Assembly: GCA_030613245.1 (NCBI GenBank)
Contig: JAUWMI010000006.1
Coordinates: forward strand, 56,406 to 120,405
From: Candidatus Sumerlaeota bacterium
GTDB taxonomy: Bacteria; Sumerlaeota; Sumerlaeia; MWCT01; JAUWMI01
DNA: 64,000 nucleotides
Reading direction: 5' to 3'
The translations under genes and the position numbers were made by a program. Shown here piece after piece: positions 1 to 8,910 of the stretch; position 1 is the first letter of the stretch, and each line of letters opens with the position of its first letter. The notes under the pieces are model-generated. The model saw only the letters and a program-made list of their open reading frames with translations. It did not search any database and was not told the DNA's origin.

Positions 1-2
1 AC

Positions 3-770
3 TTCAGTTTTCCCGCTGCCTGTGATGCCATAGAGAAGAAAGGTATGGTGGCGGCGCTCATGCAGCGGTTGTAGAATCTTCTCCAGGGCCTCCTGTTGCC
101 ACGTGTTCAAAGTGAGTGCAGACGAACCAGGAGAAAGTGTGAGGTAGTCATCTTTGCGGTCTACGGGCTCCAGAGTTTCTTCCAGAATGTCCGCGTTAAG
201 AAGGTTACGAATAACGGCAGGGCCCACCTGGAGGCGTGTGCGAAGCTCCGACGGTGCGATTGGTTCATTTGCGCTCTCAAGGAAAAAGGCGACCACCTGG
301 CGCTGTTTCGGGGTGAAGCGGTTCAGATCTGCGCGACCATTGCGCAGCTGCTTGGTGATCTGGGCAAAATTTGCCATACGCAGAAGGCGCTGGGTTTTTT
401 CTGTGACGTCATGAAAGCCGATAAAAGAGATACAACTTAACGCTTCACCAAAGCCGCAGTAGTAATAGTCTGCCAGCCATTTGCCCAGCTCGATCAGATC
501 CTCATCCACTGCAAAGTCCGGCGTGATCTGTGCAAGAATCTGCTTGATGGATTTCGCTTTCTTATCCGTGGAGAAGCTGACCACGCAGCCTGCAGCCTGG
601 CGGCTGCGCACGGGAATGACCACCAGGCTTCCCTTCCGTATTGTGGCACGCAAATCATCGGGTATTGCATACTGATAGGTGGTGCGGATTGGTAGCTCCA
701 GCGCAACATCCGCGTACGGATACTCAAGCGGACGAAGGTGCTCAGAGCTCTTGCTATTTGCAGAATGCAC
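3..770 (-). CDS. priA: Primosomal protein N' (PriA helicase), N-terminal part, cut by window edge
   Basis: Replication-restart helicase that loads the primosome at stalled forks. About 256 N-terminal codons are present and the gene runs off the left edge. Reading the minus strand from a GTG at 770 gives the PriA 3'-DNA-binding domain (YADVALELPIRTTYQYAIP near the start), then a winged-helix-like linker. The Walker A motif YGITGSGKTE lies at the window edge, as in PriA. The GTG is preceded by GAGGTG seven bases upstream, which decides the start; an ATG-initiated frame from 853 overlaps it in another phase and is a shadow. The helicase and zinc-binding parts are outside the window. The family call is confident. 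Confidence 0.88.
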   Translation of the reverse strand, partial: MHSANSKSSEHLRPLEYPYADVALELPIRTTYQYAIPDDLRATIRKGSLVVIPVRSRQAAGCVVSFSTDKKAKSIKQILAQITPDFAVDEDLIELGKWLADYYYCGFGEALSCISFIGFHDVTEKTQRLLRMANFAQITKQLRNGRADLNRFTPKQRQVVAFFLESANEPIAPSELRTRLQVGPAVIRNLLNADILEETLEPVDRKDDYLTLSPGSSALTLNTWQQEALEKILQPLHERRHHTFLLYGITGSGKTE

Positions 771-1033
771 TGTTCACCACCTCTGATGCTTGCGGGAATT
801 ATTGCCTCGTAGCTGAGATCGTGGAAACGCGGGCTTGAACAGGATGTCCACATACGCCGCTGATGGATTCTACCACCCGACAGGAAGCTCGGCTGTGTAG
901 CACGATCCCAAAACCAAACAGCAATGCCATGCTGTATACCATAGCATCATATTTTTTCTATCGTATAGGCATGGCCGAGACAAGGAAATTATGTGGGGAA
1001 GAGTTGAAGAATGGCGGTTTCTGCGCGAGGCCA

Positions 1034-1062
1034 GAGAAAAACCCACCCGATGACCGGGCGGG
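1034..1062 (-). terminator. Rho-independent terminator of pilT
   Basis: On the minus strand an 8-bp stem (CCCGCCCG paired with CGGGTGGG, one G-U pair) with a four-base loop is followed by TTTTTCTC. It lies about 100 bases after the pilT stop codon. The rest of the 771-1159 gap between pilT and priA shows no convincing gene. Confidence 0.7.
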
Positions 1063-1159
1063 AATGAAAGGATGAAAAAGACCAGCACTTTATGACCAGG
1101 TGCATAATGAGCACCAGGGATTTACATTTACAAAGATCTCTGCGGCGCTCCTCCGACAA

Positions 1160-2254
1160 TCAGAAATTCCCCACAAGACCGCCCCGGTCTCCCTCTGAAT
1201 AGCGGCCTGTCACATTGCGCCGGAACTTCGCTTCATCGTCGCAGTACTTCAGCCCCTCTTCAAATGTAATCTTCTTCGCACGGGCAAGCGCTACAAGCGA
1301 CTGGTGGAAACTCTGCATGCCATCCTCCTGATTCAGGATGGCCTGCTTAATCTCGGTAATATGGCCTTCGCGGATACACTTAGTGACAATAGGTGAATTG
1401 ATCATAATTTCGCAAGATGGAATGCGGCCAGTCTCATCTGCACTTCGCAAGAGCTGCTGTGACACGACGGCACGCAGGTTCAGTGAGAGCTGCTCGAGAA
1501 TTAGCCGCTCATCGTCAGCAGTGAAGAAGTGGAGAATGCGGTTTATGGTCTGCACGGCATCCGGTGTGTGGAGGGTGCTGAGGACTAGGTGGCCGGTTTC
1601 TGCAGCAGTCAGCGCGGTTTTCGCAGTCTCGCGGTCGCGCATTTCGCCGATCAGAATCGCGTCGGGATCCTGGCGTAGAATGTGTTTGAGCGCTGTCTCA
1701 AAGGACTCGATGTCAACGCCGAGTTCCATCTGGTTGACAATACACTTGTTGTCTCGGTGAAGAAACTCGATAGGGTCTTCAATGGTGATGACATGTTCGC
1801 GTCGGGTGCGATTGATATGATGAATGATAGCGGCGAGTGTAGAAGATTTGCCACTGCCCGTGACACCGGTAACAAGGATCAGGCCCGTCCGATAGTCAGC
1901 GATCTTGCTTAGCACTGGCGGAAGATTGAGATCCTCAAATGTAGGAATGTTAATGCTTACAAGACGGGCGGCGAGACTAATCGAGCCGCGCTGGTGGAAA
2001 ATATTGATACGATACCGCGCAATCCCGGGAATGCTGTACGAGAGATCCGCCGTACCCGCTATATCAAAGCTCTGACGTTTGCGGGCAGGAGTAATGGTTT
2101 CCATTGCATCCTCGGTATCCTTGGGAGTAACCTTGTTGTGGTCCACGGGATGCAGAACGCCATTTATGCGAAACATAGGAGGGCTGCCGACCTTGAGGTG
2201 CAGGTCAGAAGCCTTCATCTTGATCATGGCTTCGAGCAGATGGTTAACGTCCAT
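1160..2254 (-). CDS. pilT: Twitching motility ATPase PilT
   Basis: Hexameric retraction ATPase that disassembles type IV pili at the inner membrane. The 364 residues match the usual family length. Visible motifs are the N-terminal PAS-like PilT domain (ASDLHLKVGSPPMFRINGVL), Walker A GVTGSGKSS at about residues 130-138, the Asp box TIEDPIEF, Walker B ILIGEMRD near 200-207, and the His box TGHLVLSTLHT near 220. It stands alone, 5 kb away from the pilus assembly genes at 7.3-12.5 kb, with its own promoter and terminator. Retraction being separately transcribed from assembly is common for pilT. PilB, the extension ATPase, is not in this window. Confidence 0.95.
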   Translation of the reverse strand: MDVNHLLEAMIKMKASDLHLKVGSPPMFRINGVLHPVDHNKVTPKDTEDAMETITPARKRQSFDIAGTADLSYSIPGIARYRINIFHQRGSISLAARLVSINIPTFEDLNLPPVLSKIADYRTGLILVTGVTGSGKSSTLAAIIHHINRTRREHVITIEDPIEFLHRDNKCIVNQMELGVDIESFETALKHILRQDPDAILIGEMRDRETAKTALTAAETGHLVLSTLHTPDAVQTINRILHFFTADDERLILEQLSLNLRAVVSQQLLRSADETGRIPSCEIMINSPIVTKCIREGHITEIKQAILNQEDGMQSFHQSLVALARAKKITFEEGLKYCDDEAKFRRNVTGRYSEGDRGGLVGNF

Positions 2255-2287
2255 GAGAAATTTTGTCTCCTAATCCGTTCATTTCCA

Positions 2288-2316
2288 AATATATACCATA
2301 TGGTCCCAAACGTCAA
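2288..2316 (-). promoter_or_regulatory. Putative sigma-70 promoter of pilT
   Basis: Minus strand TTGACG (2316-2311), 17-base spacer, TATATT (2293-2288), about 30 bases before the pilT ATG. Good match in sequence and spacing. The remaining DNA between 2317 and 2591 has no gene that I can support. Confidence 0.5.
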
Positions 2317-2591
2317 TAATGATATCGGCATTTCTCACAAATTGATTAGCCGAAACTACCAGGCTTTTCTGCATACTCCTTGCGAGTTTATGTGGGAATA
2401 ATACTGCGACACCGTGAATGGTGCGCACCGGAGGAAAAACAGCGAAAAAAATTGATGTTGATAATTTAATCATAGGCTTATATACGTCAGATGCCCTGAT
2501 GCAATGGAACCCTAAGATAATTCTCTTTAGTAATGACCTTGTTGCTGAAGCCGCAGGCTCTCATTCAGACGTCCGTTAAAGGCGTTGGCTG

Positions 2592-3716
2592 ATGAAAATT
2601 CTCTATGATGCCAGGACCATCCGGCACGGCCGAACCGGGGTTGGAGTCTATACGTATAATCTGCTTCGCCATCTGTTAAAAATAGATGGCGAGAATACTT
2701 ATGCATGCCTGTTTCTGCGCGGCCAGGTGCCGACAGAGCTCCAGGGCCTGAGCGCCTGTGATCCCATCGAGGTGGGTGTAGATTATCAACATCATCCATG
2801 CGGAGAAATCTGGGAAAATCTGCACCTGCCACATCTGGCACGGAAGCTGGGCTGTACGCTGCTGCATGGGCCGGCATTTTTAGTGCCCTGGGTGAAACGG
2901 AGATTGAAGATAGTTGTGACCCTTCACGACTTGATTGCCTACCGGATACCGCAGAACTATCGCTTTGCATATCGCAATTACCTGAAGGTGGCAATCCGGC
3001 GCGCTGCACGCGTGGCAGACCGTATTATAGTTGATTCGCATTGCACCAAGCGCGATTTGCAAGAGATCCTCGGGGTACGAGAAGAGTTGATCGCAGTGGT
3101 GCATCTGGCACCATCGCCGGGATTCAGAGTTCTCGAGGACGCGGTGAAGGAGCAGAAACGGGCCGCCCATCAATTGCCAGCGCGATTTATTCTGTGCGTG
3201 GGCACGCTCGAACCGCGAAAGAATCAAATTGCCCTCGTCAAGGCATTTGAGATAGCGAAGCAGCGCAATGGTCTCCCGCACTCGCTGGTAATGGTTGGTG
3301 ATATGGCGAAGGGAGGCGAGGCAGTTTCCCAGGCGATCAAGCGGTCACCCTATGCTGCCGACATCCAGCTGAGGTCCTATACAGCGGAAGAGAGCTTGCT
3401 CTATTTCTATAACTGTGCGGATCTGTTCGTATTCCCATCGCTGTACGAAGGGTTTGGGCTCCCACCGCTGGAAGCAATGGCGTGTGGAGTGCCAGTGATT
3501 GCGGGTCGGGTCGCCTCAGTGCCTGAGGTTGTGGGTGATGCCGCGATGCTGGTGGAGCCGACGAACGTAGAGGAGCTTGCGCATGCGATGGCGAATATGC
3601 TCGCGGATGAGGATCAGCAGAGATTATGGCGCCAAAAGGGACTGCGGCACGTGACGAATTTTTCCTGGACGCGAACGGCGCGCGATACCCTGGCGGTCTA
3701 TCGCGCAGTGGCTTAG
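2592..3716 (+). CDS. Glycosyltransferase family 4 (group 1)
   Basis: Retaining GT-B glycosyltransferase, probably acting on a cell-surface polysaccharide precursor on the cytoplasmic side of the membrane. The 374-residue protein opens with the GT4 signature [20 protein letters not shown] (donor/acceptor N-domain). The C-domain has [12 protein letters not shown] near residue 200 and the E-x7-E region [19 protein letters not shown] near residue 280, which binds the nucleotide sugar. Length and motif order are normal for mannosyl- or rhamnosyl-transferases of this family. The substrate cannot be read from the sequence. It is followed after 122 bases by ddl on the same strand, possibly one transcript. 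Confidence 0.9.
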   Translation: MKILYDARTIRHGRTGVGVYTYNLLRHLLKIDGENTYACLFLRGQVPTELQGLSACDPIEVGVDYQHHPCGEIWENLHLPHLARKLGCTLLHGPAFLVPWVKRRLKIVVTLHDLIAYRIPQNYRFAYRNYLKVAIRRAARVADRIIVDSHCTKRDLQEILGVREELIAVVHLAPSPGFRVLEDAVKEQKRAAHQLPARFILCVGTLEPRKNQIALVKAFEIAKQRNGLPHSLVMVGDMAKGGEAVSQAIKRSPYAADIQLRSYTAEESLLYFYNCADLFVFPSLYEGFGLPPLEAMACGVPVIAGRVASVPEVVGDAAMLVEPTNVEELAHAMANMLADEDQQRLWRQKGLRHVTNFSWTRTARDTLAVYRAVA

Positions 3717-3799
3717 CAGTATGATTGAAAACATAGGCAATGCAGGGAACGGCTAGGCGGTCATAACTATTGCACCGATAGCGATTCTGACATTGGTGG

Positions 3800-3819
3800 T
3801 GCAGGCATCCGTGCCTGCA
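3800..3819. repeat. Short hairpin repeat, GCAGGCATCC family
   Basis: TGCAGGCA, four-base loop, TGCCTGCA: an eight-base perfect stem between the glycosyltransferase and ddl. The same design (GCAGGCA-TCC-TGCCTGC) occurs at 12470-12488, so this is a dispersed palindrome rather than a terminator; no T-tract follows. Confidence 0.5.
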
Positions 3820-3838
3820 TTTTCCGAAAGGTAGCCTC

Positions 3839-4948
3839 ATGAATACTTCGAAGCGCAAAATTGTAGTACTCTGCGGCGGGCAATCGCCGGAGCACGAGGT
3901 GTCAATCTCCTCGGGGCATACCTGCACGAAGGCGATGAGCCTGGAGAAGTATGCGGTAAAGCCGGTCTGCATCCGGCGCAATGGCGAATGGCAGATCCCC
4001 ACGTTCTTTATGACGAGTCCGAAGGACACCCAGGAGATCGAACCGCTGTTTGAGATTTTTCAGTCGCCGTCGCCGCCCCAAACGTCTCGGCTGAGAACTT
4101 ACCCGCTGGTCAAGGCTCTCGAGCAGCTTTTAGCGGATCAGATTGATCTGGTCTTTATCGTTCTCCACGGCCCGTATGGTGAAGATGGCACGATCCAGGG
4201 GCTTTTCGATTTTCTCGGTGTTCCCTACCTCGGCTCGGGTGTGCCAGCAAGTGCCCTGGCCATGGACAAGATTCGCTGTCAGCAGCTCCTTGCGCACAAT
4301 CGGGTGCGCATTCCACGCTACGTGCCGCTTCAGCTGGATGAGGGTCACAAGATGACATTGACCCAATTGCGCCGCATCGAGTCGCAGCTCGGCTATCCAT
4401 GCATCGTGAAGCCCTCGCGCGCAGGTTCAAGCGTTGGTATGACCCTGGCGCACACGCGCGATCAGCTTCTCCACGGCCTGAAGATCGCCCAGAAGTTCGA
4501 TACCGACATTCTCGCGGAACAACACATTCAGGGAACCGAAGTGACCTGTGGGCTTATCAATATTGTGGATGAATTAGGACGCAGAACTTTGCAGGCTTTG
4601 CCTCCTACCGAGATCATACCCCTGCACGCGGAGTTTTTTGACTATGACTCGAAGTACATCGCCGGCCGCAGCGATGAGATCACACCCGCGCGCCTCCCCG
4701 AGGAGATTCTCAAGAAGATTCAGAGCGTTGCGCGCCAGGTACACGTCTTGCTCGGGTGCGATGGGCTATCACGCGTGGATATGATTGTTAAGGAAGGCAA
4801 GCCGTATGTGATGGAGCTAAATACGATTCCCGGGATGACGCCTACCTCGCTACTGCCACAGGGGGCACAGGCTATAGGAATTGATTTCTCCCACCTACTG
4901 GATATTCTCATTACCTACGCACTTACCAGGCGAGGCAAACCAGAGTAA
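3839..4948 (+). CDS. ddl: D-alanine--D-alanine ligase
   Basis: ATP-grasp enzyme joining two D-alanines for the peptidoglycan stem peptide, in the cytoplasm. The 369-residue protein shows the N-terminal signature VLCGGQSPEHEVSISSG, the ATP-grasp lysine region PCIVKPSRAGSSVGM, and the metal-binding C-terminal segment VMELNTIPGMTPTSLLPQ. Length is typical of the VanA/Ddl superfamily and the serine loop is that of ordinary Ddl. The ATG at 3839 is preceded by a weak GAAAGG. It is isolated from any mur cluster in this window. Confidence 0.94.
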   Translation: MNTSKRKIVVLCGGQSPEHEVSISSGHTCTKAMSLEKYAVKPVCIRRNGEWQIPTFFMTSPKDTQEIEPLFEIFQSPSPPQTSRLRTYPLVKALEQLLADQIDLVFIVLHGPYGEDGTIQGLFDFLGVPYLGSGVPASALAMDKIRCQQLLAHNRVRIPRYVPLQLDEGHKMTLTQLRRIESQLGYPCIVKPSRAGSSVGMTLAHTRDQLLHGLKIAQKFDTDILAEQHIQGTEVTCGLINIVDELGRRTLQALPPTEIIPLHAEFFDYDSKYIAGRSDEITPARLPEEILKKIQSVARQVHVLLGCDGLSRVDMIVKEGKPYVMELNTIPGMTPTSLLPQGAQAIGIDFSHLLDILITYALTRRGKPE

Positions 4949-4961
4949 CCCCGAAAAGCGG

Positions 4962-4984
4962 GGGGACAGCACCCTCGTTTCCGA
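4962..4984 (+). repeat. REP-like fragment, type B (GGGGACAGCACCCTC...)
   Basis: A 23-base segment starting GGGGACAGCACCCTC matches 18034-18056 at 20 of 23 positions. It sits just after ddl. Both resemble the GGGGACAG-type ends seen in REP-like elements of other bacteria (inference). Confidence 0.4.
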
Positions 4985-5180
4985 TTGACCACGTCCGTGA
5001 TTTCAGAGATACTTAAGATGTTATGGTACGAATGCCTGACCGAGTTTTTTCAGGGGCCTGGAAGATATTTTAGGTCGCGTCTTGCGTCCGCGCAAGCCCG
5101 GCCGAAAACCTGAAGGAAGTACAAAATGAGGTCGCTGTGCTCGATTTTTCCAAAATATTCTTTGTTGTGGAGTCTATAAA

Positions 5181-5858
5181 TTGAAATTGCGCATCATTAT
5201 ATGGTCAATTGTAGCATGCTTGCTTGCGCTTTTTATAGCCGTGTTTTCTAACTGGGAAAAGGCGCAGGTAAGGTACTACCTTTCTAGAATTGGTTTGCTT
5301 GGTGAAACGTCATTCAATGAAGAACTCCTAGGGCTGCGGGAGGACGGTGCTGCAGTTTTTGATATAGTAGATGTCCTCGCTGAAAATATTGACCTGCGGG
5401 GTCCGGTTTGGGGTATTGGGGATGTCTTGGATGCAAATCCTAAGCTGGTAGATTATATAGTGAAGAAGCTCAAATCTACGAATAATCCCTGGCATAAAGC
5501 GATGCTCATTGATCTTTTGAGCCCCTATGCTAATAGAGCGGAAGTTTTTCCTATTTTGACAGATTCCTTGAAATCAAACAGTACAGTGATCAGATTCACA
5601 ACTGTTGAAGCTATTCATGATGCTTTTATTGACAATAGATTCAGTGAAGAACAGCAGAGGATTCTTGTTGAAACATTGGAAGAGTTAATGAGTGTCGTGA
5701 AAAAGGAAGAGGAGGAAAAGCTTTTCCGAATCAAGCTGGTGAAGGAGTTCATTAAGAGCGGCGGAGACAGACAACTGGTCTGCAATATACTGTACGAGCA
5801 TTATTTACGAACAAGAGGTGAGGATTCTTCTAGCACTAGTTCTCTGGATGGGAAATGA
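5181..5858 (+). CDS. Hypothetical membrane-anchored protein with HEAT-like helices
   Basis: Not recognised as a named family. The 225-residue product starts at TTG (5181), has a short basic start and one hydrophobic segment at about residues 5-22 (IIIWSIVACLLALFIAVFS), then a soluble region. That region is rich in paired helices with PYANRAEVFPILTDSLKSN-like spacing, reminiscent of HEAT/ARM repeats (inference), and ends in a charged, serine-rich tail. The anchor plus helical repeats suggests a scaffold or binding role on the periplasmic side. Codon use is more AT-rich than the flanking ddl and SGNH genes. No operon partner is evident. The TTG start is the weakest part of the call; no other start would include the hydrophobic segment. 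Confidence 0.6.
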   Translation: MKLRIIIWSIVACLLALFIAVFSNWEKAQVRYYLSRIGLLGETSFNEELLGLREDGAAVFDIVDVLAENIDLRGPVWGIGDVLDANPKLVDYIVKKLKSTNNPWHKAMLIDLLSPYANRAEVFPILTDSLKSNSTVIRFTTVEAIHDAFIDNRFSEEQQRILVETLEELMSVVKKEEEEKLFRIKLVKEFIKSGGDRQLVCNILYEHYLRTRGEDSSSTSSLDGK

Positions 5859-5878
5859 GGACAGACGGTATTATTTTG
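5859..5878 (+). repeat. REP-like fragment, type A (GGACAGACGGTATTA)
   Basis: The 20 bases beginning GGACAGACGGTATTA recur on the opposite strand at 42531-42550 with one mismatch. The copy lies directly against the stop codon of the preceding gene. Confidence 0.45.
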
Positions 5879-5937
5879 AAGAAGCAACGAAATTATATTA
5901 ACAGGATAGCCAGGATACATAGGATGTCGGATTCGAA

Positions 5938-6003
5938 GGGGACAGGCTACTTTATAAAGTCGATAAAGACGCCAGGGGACGATGTAAAAAGTAGCCTGTC
6001 CCC
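5938..6003. repeat. Inverted repeat, REP-like type C, possible terminator
   Basis: Two perfect 16-base arms (GGGGACAGGCTACTTT at 5938-5953 and its complement at 5988-6003) enclose a 34-base loop, and the right arm runs into CCTTTTTG. The arms match the common GGGGACAGGCTACTTT palindrome type. It could terminate the upstream gene; it ends 17 bases before the next start codon. Confidence 0.6.
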
Positions 6004-6020
6004 CTTTTTGACGTAGCGCC

Positions 6021-7235
6021 ATGAAGCTATCGCCACAAGTCAAGCGATCAATTCAGAATATTAGCCTCTGTGTAGGTTCTCTTATCCTTATTCTGTTCGT
6101 GCTTGAGATCGGGATGCGGGTTTATCTGTCGTGGAAGATAGGGAGTATGGGGGCATTGGCGGCGTACAAGTTTAATCCCCGGCGCAAGAACCTGATACTG
6201 GCAGACATTTTCCAGACCCATCTGAACAAGCGAATTGTTTATGAGCTTGTGCCGAACCGAGAAGGGCAACTTGTAGGCGCGCCGCTTAAGATCAATTCGC
6301 AGGGACTACGTGATCGCGATTATGCGGTAAAAAAACCTGCTGGGACTTTCCGTATTATCGGTTTGGGCGACTCGCTGTTATTTGGCTGGGGTGTGCCGGT
6401 GGAAGTGACTACTCTGAAGGCTCTGGAGCGGTTGCTGAATGAGGGATCACCACGGGTACGCTACGAGGTGATAAATTTTTCTGTGCCCGGATATAATACG
6501 GTCATGGAGGTTGAGACACTGAAGCGTAAGGCGCTGGCGTACGAGCCAGACGCAGTGATCATACTGTTTTGCGGCAATGATATAAACGTGCCAGCCTTCT
6601 TACAGAAACGGCCAAACCTGCTCAGTCTTGGACGCTGCTACCTTCTGGAGTGGGTCGCAGCCGCGACATCCGGAGGCAATCAGGCTCTGGTGAAAACGCT
6701 CTATGAGGTCCAGCTCATCCAGCCCGGGGATATTTTCACGGAACGCGACCTCATGAGTCTTACGCCGGATTCCAGGCGCGTACCTCCTGCCTATCGCCAT
6801 CTGGTCGGATTGAAAAACTACACCAAAGCATTGGAGGAGCTCCAGCGACTGGCCAAAAATCATGGCTTCCCGGTGCTCATGACCTTCACGTGGGGGGACC
6901 TGGAAGAGTGGCTGGACGACAAGAATGCAGATGCCCTGATTGAGCAGTACCTGGAAGATTGGCCATTTTACCGTATCAATTACCGCTTTGGATTCCACGT
7001 TGTTGACACGCTGCAGGATCAGCTGGCGTACCTGCGTCGTCACGGGCTGCGGTCGCAGGCGTTCCGGGTGTCTGAGAATGATCCACATCCCAATCGGGTC
7101 CAGCATCATCTGATTGCACTGACACTGTACCGCACGCTTGTTGAGCAGGACTTAATCCCCGATGCTGAACAGCGCAAGCCACGACTGGCGGCGCAATTGG
7201 AACGGCTGCAAAACAGCATTGCTCCACCACAATAG
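6021..7235 (+). CDS. Membrane-anchored SGNH/GDSL-like hydrolase
   Basis: Probable esterase or O-acetyl-modifying enzyme facing the periplasm. A signal anchor spans about residues 14-35. Block I of the SGNH fold is GLGDSLLFGWG with nucleophile Ser118 (Asp117 before it). Block III is FCGNDIN near residue 187 with the oxyanion Asn, and block V is NDPHPN near residue 355 with the catalytic Asp-x-x-His pair. At 404 residues it is longer than stand-alone GDSL lipases, which fits the membrane-linked SGNH proteins found beside polysaccharide genes. Substrate is unknown. The gene begins immediately after the inverted repeat at 5938-6003. Confidence 0.8.
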   Translation: MKLSPQVKRSIQNISLCVGSLILILFVLEIGMRVYLSWKIGSMGALAAYKFNPRRKNLILADIFQTHLNKRIVYELVPNREGQLVGAPLKINSQGLRDRDYAVKKPAGTFRIIGLGDSLLFGWGVPVEVTTLKALERLLNEGSPRVRYEVINFSVPGYNTVMEVETLKRKALAYEPDAVIILFCGNDINVPAFLQKRPNLLSLGRCYLLEWVAAATSGGNQALVKTLYEVQLIQPGDIFTERDLMSLTPDSRRVPPAYRHLVGLKNYTKALEELQRLAKNHGFPVLMTFTWGDLEEWLDDKNADALIEQYLEDWPFYRINYRFGFHVVDTLQDQLAYLRRHGLRSQAFRVSENDPHPNRVQHHLIALTLYRTLVEQDLIPDAEQRKPRLAAQLERLQNSIAPPQ

Positions 7236-7247
7236 CTCAATCAAATA

Positions 7248-7275
7248 ACGCCACAGAGTCACAGAGACGCAGAGG
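7248..7275. repeat. Partial copy of the CACAGAGACGC-type dispersed repeat
   Basis: CGCCACAGAGTCACAGAGACG resembles the terminal arm of the elements at 17015-17161 and 39496-39616 (GCCACCGAGACACG and GCCACAGAGACACGG). Only one arm is present. Confidence 0.35.
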
Positions 7276-7352
7276 TCTCGGCTGCTATACTATGTGCAGT
7301 GGACACTTTCATTCAACACATAGGGAGATGCTACGCTACAAATGGGTGGGGA

Positions 7353-8315
7353 TTATTGGCCAAAATTGATGACGTCGCCTAGGCTGATGGTGCCATTGGT
7401 TGGATCGTAAATTGAAACATGCGGAGCCGGATCGGAATGGATATAATTCACTCTCAAGTCGGGACCTACGCTGATAATCGCGTAATGCACACGGCGGCCA
7501 ACGAGCGGGATCGCTACGCCCTCAGGATTGATCTGGAGGTAGTTGACGTAAGAAAATCTCCACGATTGGGGGAATCTTCCGTAATATCCGCGGCTAAAAA
7601 CATCCCTGTTGACTTCAGTAGGGAGGTAAGCAATGGGGGTTGTCAGTACGGAGAGCACATTGCCGTTGAGCGACTGGTTGTAAATCATGTAACGGTCAGA
7701 CGGCTCTAACTGGCGTCCGCATTCTGCACATCTGGTCTCGGTCTGAGCATTGACTGTTCCACAGCTGCTACAGAACTGCCAGGGGTGTGGCCTGATCGGG
7801 ATTTCGGACGAATAAGGAATCTCGCGGACAACGGTTCTTGTTGTTGTCACTACTGATGACAGGTAAGGCTCAGAAGTCAAAGTCCCGCGCGGCATAGGTA
7901 TCATCCTGGTGATCTCGAGTACTCCTGTCGTCTCGCGTGTCTCAAGGAAGATTGCATCGGGTATTTCTTCACGCGCGGCAAATGGCGATGGGCCAAGGAC
8001 ACCAGGCATCGGAGGCGGTACTGGGCCGGCCCTGGAGCCAGGCACTATAGTTTCCACCAACAGGTTATTGAAGGGATACTGCTCATAATCAACATAGTAA
8101 GTATCCAGTGCAGCAGCTATCATGCTCTGGTTTGTAACGACGCTGGCAATTTTGCTTCGAATCTGCGCTTGGAGAAAGTTCGGAATCGCAATGCTGGCCA
8201 AAATTGCGATGATCGCGACGACGATAAGAAGTTCGATAAGGGTAACGCCCTCCTGCCGCTGCAAGTCCAAAACAGAGCGTCCTTGGCTACTATGACCATG
8301 ACCAGCCAGATACAT
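7353..8315 (-). CDS. Type IV pilin/pseudopilin (GspG-like) with an inserted zinc ribbon
   Basis: Pilin-like subunit, last gene of the minus-strand pilus operon. A prepilin peptidase site lies at Gly23 followed by VTLIELLIVVAIIAILA, with the conserved Glu at mature position 5. Start 8315 is supported by GGAGG nine bases upstream. The 320-residue length is about twice that of ordinary pseudopilins. The extra region contains a proline-rich stretch at about 92-112 and a four-cysteine zinc ribbon: CSSCG at residues 182-186 and CAECG at 196-200. The C-terminal part ends with a YDPTNGTISLGD motif, which occurs in pseudopilin-like proteins of environmental phyla. The ribbon is the odd point, since zinc ribbons are usually cytoplasmic. 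Confidence 0.88.
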   Translation of the reverse strand: MYLAGHGHSSQGRSVLDLQRQEGVTLIELLIVVAIIAILASIAIPNFLQAQIRSKIASVVTNQSMIAAALDTYYVDYEQYPFNNLLVETIVPGSRAGPVPPPMPGVLGPSPFAAREEIPDAIFLETRETTGVLEITRMIPMPRGTLTSEPYLSSVVTTTRTVVREIPYSSEIPIRPHPWQFCSSCGTVNAQTETRCAECGRQLEPSDRYMIYNQSLNGNVLSVLTTPIAYLPTEVNRDVFSRGYYGRFPQSWRFSYVNYLQINPEGVAIPLVGRRVHYAIISVGPDLRVNYIHSDPAPHVSIYDPTNGTISLGDVINFGQ

Positions 8316-8341
8316 TGCGGAATGCCTCCAGGCAGCACTTC

Positions 8342-8866
8342 CTAGTATTTCTTCTGCACGGCAACGTAGCCGTGTGCGGTTTTTCTGAGCTCCGCAGTGA
8401 CCGTGCGAACGACGCGAGGTTCGCTGGCTGGAACAGCGCCAGTGGCACGCAGCACTGTCCGTCCATTCACGCTGAGCTTCTGAACCGAGTAGGCCCCCTC
8501 CCCAAGCGGAACCTCGTCCATGCCCTTAAACTCTCGCTCGCCATAGTTGAGCTCATAGAGAGCTCTGGCGAGGCCAGCCTCAGCGAGATTGGTTGCCGCA
8601 AGCGTGTCGCGCAGCATGGCCGAACCTTGATATTCGTTCATAGTGGCCGAAAGCAAGGCGGTGCTGAGTACGCCCGTAAGTACGAGTACCCAGAGGAAAA
8701 TAAGATACGAAGAACCCCGCATCCGCCGACTTTTGGCTCGGCCATGGATGCTGTAGAGAACGGTTCGTATCTGTTCTCCGGGTTGTTTGCTTTTGTGCAA
8801 TAGCCACTGAGCCCAAACTTTAGATCCGTGACCTGCAGAAATCAGCTGTTCTGACCTACGTCTCAT
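8342..8866 (-). CDS. PilX/GspK-like minor pilin
   Basis: Minor pilin-type component of the pilus or pseudopilus tip. A hydrophobic segment SSYLIFLWVLVLTGVLSTAL (about residues 51-70) is followed by AATNLAEAGLARALYEL, the characteristic PilX/GspK N-terminal pattern. The remaining part is a short beta-rich domain with VYSVQKLS-type strands. The frame opens at 8866, giving 174 residues with an unusually long 48-residue basic leader. An internal Met at about residue 49 (RMRGSS) would give the usual N-terminus, but no good ribosome-binding site lies in front of either. It sits between the pilin gene and the PilW-like gene, same strand. Confidence 0.75.
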   Translation of the reverse strand: MRRRSEQLISAGHGSKVWAQWLLHKSKQPGEQIRTVLYSIHGRAKSRRMRGSSYLIFLWVLVLTGVLSTALLSATMNEYQGSAMLRDTLAATNLAEAGLARALYELNYGEREFKGMDEVPLGEGAYSVQKLSVNGRTVLRATGAVPASEPRVVRTVTAELRKTAHGYVAVQKKY

Positions 8867-8886
8867 TTTCCTGGCCCTCGCAATAA

Positions 8887-8910
8887 GGGCGTTTAATTAA
8901 ACGCCCCTAC
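8887..8910. repeat. Palindrome of the GTAGGGGC family overlapping a gene end
   Basis: A perfect 20-base palindrome (GGGCGTTTAATTAAACGCCC, 8887-8906) plus CTAC on one side. On the minus strand it reads GTAGGGGCGTTTAATTAA, so it supplies the last five residues (VGAFN) and the stop codon of the PilW-like gene. Confidence 0.7.

Noticed and set aside
96..853. Plus-strand frames of 65-114 codons and a minus frame from 853
   Set aside because: Shadows of priA, which has a ribosome site, correct motifs and continuous coding.
870..1088. Minus frame of 72 codons between priA and pilT
   Set aside because: It runs through the pilT terminator and has no recognisable pattern.
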